Assembly: GCF_016808335.1 (NCBI RefSeq) | Contig: NC_053146.1 | Location: forward strand, 4,131,015-4,195,014 | Source of the DNA: Panicum virgatum | Taxonomy: Eukaryota; Streptophyta; Magnoliopsida; Poales; Poaceae | Direction of reading: 5' to 3' | DNA: 64,000 nt | Part shown: piece after piece, positions 28,888 to 40,139 of the stretch | How the letters are laid out: each line of letters opens with the position of its first letter | Numbering within the stretch: position 1 is the first letter of the stretch | Notes under the pieces: model-generated | The model's input: the letters and a program-made list of their open reading frames with translations, nothing else | Told to the model about the DNA's origin: nothing | The model's database searches: none | Made by a program: the position numbers and the translations under genes

Positions 28888-30069
28888 GCCCAAGAGGTGG
28901 AGACCGCGGTCCACTTGCAGCGAAAAACATCCGGCCTGCCCAACTGTAGCTGCACGTTATGAACTAAGTGTCCCACACAAGCAAGTATCACCATATTCGC
29001 TGTGCTGGTGCTGGAGGCTGCTGCTAGAGTGGTGTGAGAGAAAAATACTGTTAGCTGGCTGGTGACTAAAAATTACTGTTGGAGTGGTACGAGAAGTAAA
29101 CACTGTTGGCTGGCCTGGCCTGAAAACGCCATGGCTGCATGGCATATCGTCAGCATGCAGGGTTGCCGGAAAACGCCACGGGAGTCACAGGACACAAAGC
29201 TACTGTGGTAACATAAAGCAACAGGATGCAAGCAAAACCAACCCATGCATTACTTATTCGTTATTCCCAGTGAGAGAATATATATGTTTCGGCCCAAACC
29301 TACTGCGCTGGGCTGGGCGACGCCCACTGGTCCGGGCCCAATTTCACGGCCATGGGCTGGCCCGGGCCTGCCTACCCTACCTCTCAATGCTTCCGGCCGG
29401 CGAGGCCCGTACTTCGTACGGAGCCTGCTGGGTGAAGCCCAATTTGTTTGGCAGGCTCAAACGTGTGCTTAATTGGTAGCGTGGCGGCCCGGCCACGCAT
29501 AGCACGCTGCATCGATCGGATGGCCCGCCGGCCGGCGCCGACGCCGACGCCGAGTGCTAGGGATCGATCGATCAGGGTGCAGTGCATACAGTTCAGGTGG
29601 GTGATCTCTGCCCTCCGATCCATTGCTGCCTCATTAAAAAAAAAAGACATCGCCAACAATACTTTTTGGCAAAATTAAGAAAAAGGCGCGTGCATAGGGA
29701 ATCGTGGGCGCCCGACACCTGGCGAGTCTCACCGGGGTCCAGTGGCGGGCACGCGGGCGCCATTTGTACAGTTTTTTATCACTGTTTTTTCAATTTTGTC
29801 TTTGGTTAGTCTTCCGTGGTTTTAACTTCTTTTTTATTAATAGAAAAGGGGCACACTCTGTGCTCGTTTCATTCAAAAAAATTAAAAAAAAAAGTCGACG
29901 AGCACCAGCAGGCTAGCTCCATGCATCTCCGACGATCCTTTTGCGATGGTGGGCCGCGCGGGCCATCCATGGATACAAAAGGGGAGTCAGCTACGCGCGT
30001 GTACATACGACAACGTGTACGCATTGCATGCAGCGTATATGTAGTCAGTCTGATCGGGTCAACGGACTA
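28888..30069. other. gene-free stretch with a possible LINE 3' tail
   Basis: No gene is supported. At 29750-29895 a T-rich segment with TTTTTTATTAATAGAAAAGGGG, then GTGCTCGTTTCATTC followed by an A-run, resembles the 3' end of a plant LINE inserted in sense orientation, but no coding part or TSD is seen. Confidence 0.35.
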
Positions 30070-30175
30070 TACTCCTGCTGCTACTTTTAGACTTTTTCAT
30101 ATATATGAATCGAGTTACCGAATACTCCTGCTGCTACTTTTAGACTTTTTCATATATATGAATCGAGTTACCGAA
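30070..30175. repeat. perfect 53-bp tandem duplication
   Basis: Two identical adjacent 53-bp units (30070-30122 and 30123-30175) beginning TACTCCTGCTGCTACTTTTA. Identity suggests a recent slippage or template-switch event. Confidence 0.95.
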
Positions 30176-30940
30176 TTACTGAATGACGTTCAGTAAAGTG
30201 ATGTTCAGCAATCGCGCGCAGCGATTATTCCTGAAATTTTGTTTAGTAACTAAAGCTGGAGAGAGGGGCTTGGATCAGCGAGTAATCAAGCAGCAAGAAA
30301 TATCTGCAGGCGGCGGCCGGGCGGCCGGTTGGCTGCCTAACCTAATACGCTAGCTGCTAAAGCTTTGTACTCTAACCTAGTCACGTACGACGAAGTATGT
30401 GTGACTCGACCATCATTGACCTAGCTGCTAGTGATGTGCTTCATCAAGCGTTCAGCTCGCTAGTACTAGCTAATAATAATTGACCGGCCGGCAACGGGCT
30501 AGAGATGGATCCAAGTCGTCGATCGATCATGGTGGCCGGTGCTGCGCGTGTGTTGTACTACCGTAGCCGTCACCGTCAGGCAGGAGGATGCAGGAAGAGG
30601 ACGACGACGACCGGGAACCTCCTGCTGCAACGTGGACGGCGGCAAGGCCGACCGACCATTCCCGGCCGACAGGAAGGAGACAGGCGATGGACACACGGTC
30701 CCGTCCCCCACCGGAGCTGACCTGACGTGGTGCAGTGCGCCGCCAAGTGGACCTGGCCAGTCGTCGCCGCCACTAGTCGCACCACCAGCTCCGCATCTCA
30801 TGCATGCAGCGAGCGCTGTCCTCCGTTCGCTTGGATGTCTTCCGATACGTCTCTGCTCCTCCGGCGGTCCGGCATCGGTCCACGCATACATCAGCAGACA
30901 CGTACAGCTTCAATCAATCAACCAATACAATCTAGGGGAG
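30176..30940. other. gene-free stretch
   Basis: No gene recognised. A GC-rich block at 30490-30900 has open frames on both strands of about 70-140 codons; none carries a domain I know, so I leave them out. Confidence 0.4.
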
Positions 30941-30942
30941 TA

Positions 30943-31202
30943 CTTCCTCCGTTCCAAATTATAAGTCATTCCAAAAATCTTGGAGAGTCAATATTTTTCA
31001 AATTTGACCAAATTTATACAATAAGGTAATGACATTTACTATACTAATTAAATATCATTAGATTCTTTGTTAGTTATATTTTCATAGTATACCTATTTGA
31101 TGTCATAAATATTTGTATTTCTCTCTATAAGTTTGGTCAAACTTTGAGATGGTTTGACTCTCCAACATTCTTAGAATAACTTATAATTTGGAACGGGGAG
31201 AG
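30943..31202. mobile_element. Stowaway MITE
   Basis: Ends CTTCCTCCGTTCCAAATTAT and inverted counterpart CTCTCCCCGTTCCAAATTAT, flanked by TA (30941-30942 and 31203-31204). 260 bp, no coding. Confidence 0.88.
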
Positions 31203-31339
31203 TAGCAGATAGGACAGTGGTTGGTCAAATACTCAACCTGTACTCAGCAATCAGCAGAGAATCAGCTAGCATGCATGCGTGCCAAACGGCGAAGAAGGAT
31301 GCATGCATAGCTAGCAAATAAAGCGTGATTGCTAATATA

Positions 31340-31573
31340 TCCATCCATTCCAAATTGTAAGTCATCTAGGGTAAAAATATTTCAAGTTTGATCAAGTTTA
31401 CATAAAATATTACTAATTAAGTATCATTAGATTCTTCAATAAATATAATTTATTAGTATACCTATTCAGTGCTATAAATTTTTGTAATTTTTTCTGTAGT
31501 TCTGATCAAACATAAAAATAATTTGACTCTCAAAAAGATTAGAATGACATACGATAGTTTGAAACGGAGGGAG
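31340..31573. mobile_element. Stowaway MITE
   Basis: Left end TCCATCCATTCCAAATTGTA and right end, inverted, CTCCCTCCGTTTCAAACTAT, with flanking TA (31338-31339 and 31574-31575). Same family as 30943 but more decayed at the left end. Confidence 0.82.
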
Positions 31574-31575
31574 TA

Positions 31576-32330
31576 CTTTTTTATATAAAAAAATAGTGCT
31601 CAGCAGCCACACACAAATAATTTTACAGCATTAGCTCACATGCAGTTAACACAAATAAAAAGAGAGAAATCATATATAAGCAAAGTTGTGCATGCATAAT
31701 GCATGGCTCTGCTATACCAGGAATATACATGCATCAACAACGTGGCCGAACTATGTCTGTCAGGAAGATTCCAAAACCAGCCGTGGATGTACATGTGGCA
31801 AAGTGTGGCACACGTGTCAAGGCAGGAAGCTGCCAAATGGCGCGGCTCTAGCTCTACAAAGTGCGGCCGCCACCGCGCGCACCGTCGGCATCGGCGTCTT
31901 CGACCGGTCCACGGCAGCAGCTAGCGACGGCGCCACCACCTGCATGCAGATCAGTGGTCGTCTATATATGGTGCCTCATCGGCTACAGGCAGCCCGCCAC
32001 TTGTCGCCGCTCGCTAGCTGACAGGTGTTTGAATGAGCCTAGTGGTGACACTGACAACTCCTGGTCCTGCGTGTAACTGACCGTATCCTATACGTGTGTT
32101 CGTGCTGACATGATGCATTTACACACGTGCACCAAAAAAAAACATCACACGCAACTACCTGGGCAGCAAGATTTGTCAGTCAGAGGGATTGTAGTCTAGC
32201 TATGGATTGTGCTAGCAACTTGTACGTAAGGTACACTGGATCTTGTCCAGATTCCTGCAGGCCACCGCGGCCAAACTGCTTCCATCGACCAACGAAGTCT
32301 TGATGTGGGCTACTAGCACAAAGCAAATCA
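31576..32330. other. gene-free stretch
   Basis: No gene or known repeat recognised. GC-moderate with several short frames lacking domains. Confidence 0.4.
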
Positions 32331-32632
32331 CCTTGTTTGGTTCACCCTAGCACATCTAACGCTAAAAGAGAACCTTGCATGTATGGAATATTAAACGAAG
32401 TTTATTTACAAAATCTATTCACAGATAGATGCAATTTTGTGCATGAATATAATGAGCCTAATTTATCCATGATTTGCTATAATAATGCTACAGTAATCAT
32501 CCTCTAATTAGATTCGTCTCGCGAAGTAGCGCAGAAGTTATGGAGTTAATTTTATAAACTATATTTATTTAATTCTACTAATTGATGGTCAATATTTGCT
32601 ACAGTAACCTAACGCTACTAAACCAAACAGGG
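32331..32632. mobile_element. MITE, Tourist-like
   Basis: Left CCTTGTTTGGTTCACCCTAG and right, inverted, CCCTGTTTGGTTTAGTAGCG. Inner blocks with GATTCGTCTCGCGAAGT and TGCTACAGTAA are shared with the family at 24418 and 58937. TSD not resolved. Confidence 0.7.
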
Positions 32633-32810
32633 CATGCAGTTCCAGATTCCCAGCTCAAGTCAAGTTATTATATATATAGTGTGTGCGTAAGCGCACTACC
32701 AGCAGCTACTGTCCAGATTCCCAGCTCAAGTCAAGTTATTATATTAGAATATCAGCTCAACAAGGAAAAATTGGCATGCATACTGCATGCACTTTTATTT
32801 ATCTTATATA

Positions 32811-32956
32811 CTCCCTATGTTTAAAATTGTAGATTATTTTGGAAAATCAAGATATATAGCTTTTGTTATGTATCTAGATAAACATTATATCTAGATACAT
32901 AGGGAAAATTATATATCTAAATTTGCAAAACGAACTATAATTTGAAATCGATGGAG
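32811..32956. mobile_element. Stowaway-like MITE, 146 bp
   Basis: CTCCCTATGTTTAAAATTGT at the left and ATAATTTGAAATCGATGGAG at the right form a TIR, with TA flanks (32809-32810 and 32957-32958). A nested inner palindrome TATCTAGATA occurs. Confidence 0.8.
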
Positions 32957-32958
32957 TA

Positions 32959-33482
32959 TATTGCATATCTTTCATCCTCTTTTTTTGGCATCTCTAATAG
33001 TCTGTGAATTGTGTCTAACTTTTGAAATCATACAAAAAAAAGAGAGAAATGCTACACAGGCGAAAATTAAAAACAACCATTTTCAACGGCTGCATACTGT
33101 TTTCACTCCCATCGTCAAACCGGTGGTGCTTCTTCCACTGATCTTGTTGCGTGATCTGACAGACTTGTTGTTGGACACACATTGACCACTCCCCGTCATT
33201 GTGAAAACAGAATGTTATTAGTCGATCCTTAGAGGAATTCATAAGCTAGAAGCCAGTGCATGCATGTACTAGCTAGCTCATTGACGAGGCTGCATGCATG
33301 CATACCTTTGTTCTTGTGCAAGTCAATGGTAGCTAGGCTGCAGCAGGCCGGCTCTGGCTTACTTATTAACCACCGGACGATAGATCCACTAATTTCTAGT
33401 CAAAAAGCATTGCAAGGAAGCTAGCTAGCTACTTGCTTGCGTTGCCTGGATGCATGCAACAAATCCTCCACTTTGACTGTAA
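32959..33482. other. gene-free stretch
   Basis: Nothing recognisable except short A-runs and GCATGCATGC-type repeats. Confidence 0.4.
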
Positions 33483-33715
33483 GGGTGTGTTTAGTTGGTG
33501 AAAAAATTTGGGTTTTGGTACTGTAGCACATTTCGTTGTTACTTGACAAATAATGTTCAATTATGAACTAATTAGGCTTAAAAGATTCAGCTCGTGCTAA
33601 TCATTTAGACTATGTATTTAGTTATTTTTTCAACTACATTTAATACTCCATGCATGTGTCCGAAGATTCGATGTGACGGGTACTGTGTAAAAAAATTTGG
33701 GAACTAAACAGGGCC
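33483..33715. mobile_element. MITE, Tourist-like
   Basis: Left GGGTGTGTTTAGTTGG and right, inverted, GGCCCTGTTTAGTTCCC. The interior matches the split MITE at 58937 (ATGAACTAATTAGGCT, TACATTTAATACTCCATGCA, TTCGATGTGACGG). TSD not conserved. Confidence 0.78.
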
Positions 33716-34209
33716 AGTGCGCATGCATATGTGGTGACGTTTTGGAATGCAACTAGCATTGTATTGTACCTTCGATCATCAGTAGTCGTCGTAGTACCGT
33801 GCAAAACTCTGGCTAGTTCTCCATGCGTGTGTGCTGCTCTCATGCCTAAGCTAAAGATGCCGGCCGCCCATGCAAATCGATCGATCTTCTAAAGATGTCG
33901 TCCAAGATATATCCATCTCTGGCGGGGTCTTGCATTGGTCGTCGTCGTTCCTTTTTCCAAACGTACGTTGCACCACAGCCACAGCAGGCAGTGTATGACG
34001 GCGTACGGGAACTAGCAGAAAAGTGTCGGTGATTCATGTGCTGATTGTAGAAGCATTACATTGCTAACTCTACTATTAGGATGTCGACACGGTCTCTACC
34101 ATCATTCTGCTTGACTAGCACCATATATGAAGTGTGTGTATGGGTGGTAATAGGCCATGGCCCTAATACTTTATTTACAATTCTACTTAGTACTTAATTT
34201 TTTTAGCTC
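33716..34209. other. gene-free stretch
   Basis: No feature recognised. Confidence 0.4.
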
Positions 34210-34226
34210 AAAATTGTATAAGATTA

Positions 34227-34397
34227 CGGAGGGCGGGCCTGGTGCAGTGGTAGAGTCTACCGTCTGTAACCGGAAGGTCCCGGGTTCGAGCCCCAACCTC
34301 TGCACATTTGTGTGGGTAAGGCTTGGGGCTTAAAATCAACCCTTCCCCAGACCCCGCACAGTGCGGGAAGCCTACGGCACTGGGTACGCCCTTTTTT
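34227..34397 (+). mobile_element. Au SINE, full length
   Basis: Begins GGGCGGGCCTGGTGCAGTGG with A box TGGTAGAGTCTA, then a B box GGTTCGAGCCC, and ends GGGTACGCCCTTTTTT, the T-ended tail typical of the plant Au SINE family. The 17-bp TSD AAAATTGTATAAGATTA (34210-34226 and 34398-34414) is perfect, indicating a fairly young insertion. Confidence 0.95.
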
Positions 34398-34414
34398 AAA
34401 ATTGTATAAGATTA

Positions 34415-35776
34415 GAGCCCGGTCCTTTTAGAGCCCGCCTCTTATATTATCTAGACTAAAAATTAAAGCCATTTACCACCCCTAAGTGTGTGTGCGCGCT
34501 CTTAAATGGGAGAGCTGCAAAAGTGTTTTCTGCATAATAACTTAACAAGTCTAGTACGGTCGATCTCTACCAAACTTTTATTAATTTTTAACATTGATGG
34601 GTAAAAGGAAAAAGTTTGACTTAATTAGGACAAAACTGGATTATTGATCGAAGGAAGTAGAAAGTACTGCAGAAAGTGGAGCCAAAACCGCTTACACATC
34701 AGCACCAACATGAAGCAGCCAGACCGTGGTCGAAAAACCATGCTGACAGGAAAATAACTGATTATTGCGAGTTTTAGAGTTTGGTATTTCATATCTGTAA
34801 TTGATGAGCCAAGAAAATTCGGCTCTCACCGTAGTAAAGGGAGGAAAAACACAGCTTTTATTTTCTATTAATTCCTAAGCTTTGACCATCTAGGCGACTA
34901 GGCCCATTGGGTTCTGCAGCCCGCTGGGCCCAACCCATGGGCTTACTGCAGCAGGCCTTATTGACTAATAAAAGATTCTGATGATACTGATTAATCTTAT
35001 TCTTAGTACACTCGTGGGACCCACGCAAGCACCGGCCGGATCGGATTACGCGGGAAATCTAGAGGGGTGCGCGCATTCCACGTGTTTGAAATGGACGTAC
35101 GTGTCAGCCTGTCAGGCGACCACAGGCCCCCAGCTTGCATTGCTAGCTTGCCTTCTTCTTGGAAGCTACCAGCTTCTTTTCAAGTTTCTTCTCGCCGGCC
35201 GGCCGCGTCGCCTCCCTCTCCTCTCCGACGCTTGGGCTTGGCTGGAACCCAGGAAGCGGCAGCTCAGCTGATAGCTCCACTCCAGCACTACACTCGGAGC
35301 CGGTCGTAATATTCCTCCACGTGTAACCATCGCCTGACGTCATGATGTCGTGGCCGCTCATTGTACGCTGCCTGTCAGCAGGATTAGCATGCCGGGATTC
35401 TGTGAGGCCGACACACCTGCCAGGTACTGTTGCTCTGAGAGTGAGGTGAGGGCCAATGAAACCGGTCGTGACCTAACCTAACCTGATGGCTACCGTATCC
35501 ACACGTAAACGTGCCCTACCTTTTTGGCCTAGGACGACCCAGTCGTATGCAAATGCAACTGCTTCTTCTTTTTTTTAAGACCACCAGCAAGCATATTTAT
35601 GGCTAGCTGCTTTTACATGTCCGTACTCCATTCGTTTCAACTCGTTTTGTAAAACGTATTAGGATTTGAAAAAAAATGGTCCTAATAATATTTGAGAAGT
35701 ATATAGTACCTTATGATCATCGCTCGATTTCTGTTGCAATTTATATACTACCAGTAATTAGTTTCTACGAAACCAA
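34415..35776. other. gene-free stretch with ACGT-motif island
   Basis: No gene recognised. At 35070-35345 there is a GC-richer island with CACGTG at 35318-35323, TGACGTCA at 35335-35342 and CCACGTGT near 35078, all bZIP-type core sites, but no coding sequence with a known domain follows on either strand. Confidence 0.35.
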
Positions 35777-35781
35777 TAATG

Positions 35782-37273
35782 TGAAAGGAATTGGGTGCTC
35801 GTAGCCTAATAGGGAGAGGGGGTGAATTAGTCAAACTAAAAATCTTAACCTCAAGTTTCAACTATTTGCACATAAATTAAACTAAGACATGCTATCTAGA
35901 TGTGCAACTAGTGTTCAACTAGAGTGAAACCCTCATCCCAAAGAGTTATGCAACCTATAGCCAATCCTATCAAGATTCTACTCTATGAAAGTAAAGCACA
36001 CAAGATTGCAATAATTAAATGCGGAAGCTTAAAGGAGGGATGAGAGAAAGCAAACTCTTTGACACGAGAATTTATCCCGTGGTTCGGTTAGCCACAAAGG
36101 CATACCTACATCTACGTTGTTGAAGTAATCACAAAGAGTATTGCTTCTCGGACACCAAGTCTCTTTCGTGAACACAATCACGGTCACTTTGGCCCCGGGT
36201 TCCACTAAAGAGCTTCACCAAGAAGGGTGGGGGTCTCCACGTCCCCCGCACAAAGATGTCGTTGCCGCTCCACACCATGCTGGAGGGTCGATGACGTTGC
36301 CGACGAGCCACCAAGACTCCAAGTGGCCGGCACACCGAGTATAAGATGTGATTCTCTCCTAGAACCAAGGCACAAGTCACACAACCTTGCTCACTCACTC
36401 ATTCAAGAGCTAATCTAACACTAACACTCACAAAGCATGTGCTAAACCTAAGAATGTGATCAATAAGCACTTTGGTTATTGGCTTGGAGGTGTTGAGGAT
36501 GTGTGTGGGATTTCTCTGAACTCCAGCAAGCCTCAAATGACCGGGGGAACCCATATATATAGCCCTCCAAATTGATCTAGCCGTTTAGAGCCGTTACTGC
36601 TTTTTTCTGTGCAGGGGTCGGATAATCCGACATGTTCACTATCCATGGCATCGGATCATCCGATCTCTCTATATCCCTAGGTATCTGTTGCGCTACTGAC
36701 AACTGACGTGGAGGCCGTCGGATAGTCTGACCCATTACTCCGACGGGGCGTCGGGTCCTAAAGGCTTGATTTGAATTTCAAGACAACGTCTCTAGTCATT
36801 GATCCGACCATTACTCCGACGCTCCAAATACCACACGTCGGATCGTCAAATCCTGAAGCAAATTTTCCAACTCGAGAAACAGGCTCTCTGCAGAATCACC
36901 CGAGCCTTTGTCCGACCTTGAGTTTTCCTAGCGTCGGATAATCCGGGTGCTACCCAATGTGTTCGGATTATCCGACCCCACTAAAAACTTCCTATTCCTT
37001 TTGGCACTTGTCCAACTCTTCGCAGCGACTTGATATCTCTACGGTGGATTGGACGCTTCGTCTCGACGGAGGGTTGGACGCTTCGTCTCGACGGTGCATT
37101 GGACATCTCGTCTCGACGGCGCATTGGACGTCTCGGATATGGTTTGGACGTCATCCAAGGGACCTAAGAAATCCTATAAGTATGATCTCGCAAACTTGTT
37201 AGTCCCATTGATTGCGTTGTCACTCGATCACCAAAATCACTCGAAATGGCCTAAATGGGCCATGTTCGTTACA
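35782..37273 (-). mobile_element. solo LTR, copia/SIRE-like family
   Basis: Plus-strand ends are TGAAAGGAATTGGG and CATGTTCGTTACA. The TSD TAATG is perfect (35777-35781 and 37274-37278). It shares start, GTGGTTCGGTTAGCCACAAAGGC block and end with the LTR at 59053-60505, whose polypurine tract gives the minus-strand orientation. 1492 bp, no internal region left. The 36600-36980 part carries six spaced copies of a TCGGAT..TCCGA palindrome-like motif. Confidence 0.88.
37045..37160. repeat. ~27-bp imperfect tandem repeat within solo LTR
   Basis: Four to five units built on TTGGACGCTTCGTCTCGACG. The terminal units are partial. Confidence 0.75.
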
Positions 37274-37278
37274 TAATG

Positions 37279-37722
37279 TCGAATTGAAAGATATATATGT
37301 CAAGCACTAAATGCACTGTTGCTCTGTTAGTCAGAATATACTACACTAATTCTGATAGATTTCTCAAAGTCAAGTCATTTTACAAAATAAAGGAACTATA
37401 CAACCGTCCTTTTCATTTTTGTATTGAATCTTGAGACCTAAAAGCAATGTAAATCGACAGAAAGTGCAGGTGTGTACTACTCTGTTTCTTTCGATCCTTT
37501 TCCCACTGATGATGAACACAGAAATATTGCTCATGGTATATTTGTTTGCCATGCCACCATGGGGACTGCCCTCCTCCCCATCGGCGGAGCCATGTATCGG
37601 TCAACATGGGCCATCGCTCACCCCCCCCCCCCGGTCCATGCAAATTTCTAGGCATATGTATAGGATTACAGATGCCTGAGTTACAGAGTTGTAACAGCTA
37701 GCTAGTCAGGCTCATGCCATGC
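37279..37722. other. gene-free stretch
   Basis: No gene. A 14-nt C-run near 37620-37633 is the only notable feature. Confidence 0.45.
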
Positions 37723-37727
37723 CATTT

Positions 37728-38944
37728 TGTTGTCGGTCAAAACCCACCGGCGAGTAGTGACAGGCAACACGAGAAGCCGGGAGGCTGCCGGGGCGCTGGC
37801 TGGCACCGGTCCCTCGGTCAACGGCCCAGATCCTGGCACACGCCGTCGCTTCCAGAGATGCAGGGCGTGCCACCTGATCTATACCCGATCAGGAGGGTGC
37901 GAACGTGCCTTTGACGATTTGCCTACAAGCACAGACACGTGTAAACATTAGTCCGAGCCGTGGTCGGCTCCCCGGGACGACTGTTGCATCGGCTTTAAAG
38001 AGCCGATCGAGTCCTGGTGTCAGATTGGATCTGCATATCCAGATGGTAATGGATAAAGCAAATAACTGCAAAAACTGCTTCAATTAAATCTAGCTAATCT
38101 AATCCACGACGGTAAAAGCTTCACTGCTAGATCGGAACATCCTACACGTAGTTAGGCCTAACGAGCGTAAAAGATAACCGAGCCTTGACCAGAAAAGAGG
38201 CCTAAGAACAAGCGAAAACCGATTCCCGGATCAATCCCTATTAAGATCAAGGCAAAGCATCTAATACGTCGCCGGATCGTCCAACCCGTTTGCAAGGCCT
38301 AAACTAGCAGATATTACGCTAATTCTTAAGTATAAGAACTAACCATAATAGATTAGATCTACTAGATAAAAAAGGAGCATAGTGTCATCTCTACGCGACT
38401 AATTCCATGCAATGAGAATTAGTATAAGATTAAAACATGATCGCGCAGAGATGACATGATGTTCGTAGATGATAAGCAACAAAAGCACAATGAATCTACT
38501 AAAAATCATACTACGAAAATCAGGATAACTAGCACTACTCGCCATCAAAAATGCTTCAGTACGAGTAATACCAAGGTAAAAGCAAGAACAACGCTGCCCT
38601 GATCGCAAGGATCGATCAGGGCAGCATGACGCTTACTTGGACGAAACCCTAGAATTGGGCGTGGCGGTGCGCCGAGAGTTGTTGTTTGAAAAATGTGATG
38701 ACGTTCTCCTTTGACAAATGTCATAGAGTACATATTTATAGTCCGGAGACTTGGACAACAATCTAAACTAACATGTCCATATCAGACTCTATCTCTAACT
38801 CAAACTGAATTAAATCTAAAGAAACATGGCCCACATGGCCCAAACGCTCACGCAGGAGCCGATTCGTAAGCCTCCTTTAATTTCTTCATTAAGCCCAACT
38901 CACTCGCGGCCCATTAATTAACCTGTTAATTTATGGCGATAACA
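37728..38944 (-). repeat. Retand 3' LTR
   Basis: 1217 bp, from TGTTGTCGG to CGATAACA in plus-strand reading, aligned without gaps to 50117-51333. Confidence 0.93.
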
Positions 38945-38957
38945 CATACCCCCTGGT
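38945..38957 (-). promoter_or_regulatory. Retand polypurine tract
   Basis: CCAGGGGGTATG on the minus strand, directly before the 3' LTR. Confidence 0.75.
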
Positions 38958-39200
38958 TTTGTCAATGATAATTCCAAAACCACTTCGTTGCTTCATCTTC
39001 CCATTGATGCTCATTAAAACGCACTATAACCACCATGGAAGACGCAACGTCTCTGCAACTAGCTCCTCGTGGAATGTGAAAGTGCCGATTCATCTTCCAT
39101 TTTTTTCCTTATTTAATCTCACCCTGAACCGACTCCTTTCACCACAAATTCATCTTCCTCCCTCAGCCAACAGCGCAGAAAACCCCAACTTCCTGTAGCC

Positions 39201-39752
39201 ATGGCGATCTCCTCCTCCTCTGGCTCCAACTCAATCGACTCTCCTATCTCCCCCTCTTCCTCGAGTTCCTCTGCCTCTTCCCTCGACCCCATCTCTGAGA
39301 GCCGGGAACCGACACCAGAGTATGATCCGACAGCGGCGCACGAGGCACTCGGTCCTCTGCATTGGGACGCAGAGGAGTTCGACTTCGAAGTCGTCTCCGA
39401 GGACGACGAACCCAAGATCGACGACGAAGACCTCCGGCTCCTGTTCCAGGAAGAGCCGAAGGAGAACAGCGATGATTGCTTCTCCTGGGACGGAGCCGAC
39501 TCCTCCTTGGAAGAAGAAATCGACTCCTCCTCTGTTGAGGAGGACCCGATGAACGAAAGGGCCTTCCGGTTCCTTGGCTCCTCCGAGGAGGAAAGCAAGG
39601 AAAATAATGATGGCGGCGGCGGCGGCTGGAGCGGCGACGACAAAGCCAGCAACGGCAGCAGCGCTGACGAGAGCAGCGGCAGCGATGACGACGGCGACGA
39701 CAGCAGCGGCGGAGACGTGCCGGCGCGAAGCCCCAAGCGCCGTAGGCATTAG
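39201..39752 (+). CDS. antisense acidic Ser/Asp/Glu-rich protein of the Retand element
   Basis: An intact 183-codon frame antisense to the retrotransposon genes, about 250 bp from the 3' LTR. Composition is strongly acidic and serine-rich: an N-terminal serine run, a PTPEYDPTAAHEALGPLHWD block (residues about 37-56), several D/E tracts, a Gly-run, and a basic end ARSPKRRRH that could act as a nuclear localisation signal. AATAAA follows at 39854-39859. Similar ORFs are, from memory, seen as hypothetical proteins in grass genomes and in related elements. It neighbours the PMD gene on the same strand, so the two may form a two-gene antisense cassette. Function unknown; an acidic activator-like or chaperone-like role would be a guess. 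Confidence 0.6.
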   Translation: MAISSSSGSNSIDSPISPSSSSSSASSLDPISESREPTPEYDPTAAHEALGPLHWDAEEFDFEVVSEDDEPKIDDEDLRLLFQEEPKENSDDCFSWDGADSSLEEEIDSSSVEEDPMNERAFRFLGSSEEESKENNDGGGGGWSGDDKASNGSSADESSGSDDDGDDSSGGDVPARSPKRRRH

Positions 39753-40139
39753 GCACCTACGGGTGGTAGGAAGTACTGTAGCATAGATTGAGCCGAAGGA
39801 TTCGTTCCTTTGTCAAATCGGCCATTTCCCTTGTAAAGACTTTACCTTTAATGAATAAAGTTCCTCATCTCTTAGTTTCTTGCTCAGAGAACCCTCCAAA
39901 AACAGATGGCACCGCATCGAGCTTTACCAATAACCAAGAGCCGACGGAATTCAAAATTGGAAGCAACCAGTATAAGAACAGAACATCACCTCCACTTTGA
40001 ACCCAACTCGAAACAGATATTCCAAATCCGAGCGCAATTCGAGAATCCCGCTTCATAAGTTTGAACAAAAACTCACAACATCCAAAACTTGAACCAGAGC
40101 CCGCAAAACAACCAAACCCTAAGTTAGTAGATCTGAACC

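Noticed and set aside
30499..30964. Overlapping open frames of 70-141 codons on both strands
   Set aside because: No domains, no promoter, and composition-driven.
34227..34310. Possible tRNA gene (A and B boxes)
   Set aside because: It is the head of an Au SINE with 17-bp TSD and a T-rich tail, not a folded tRNA.
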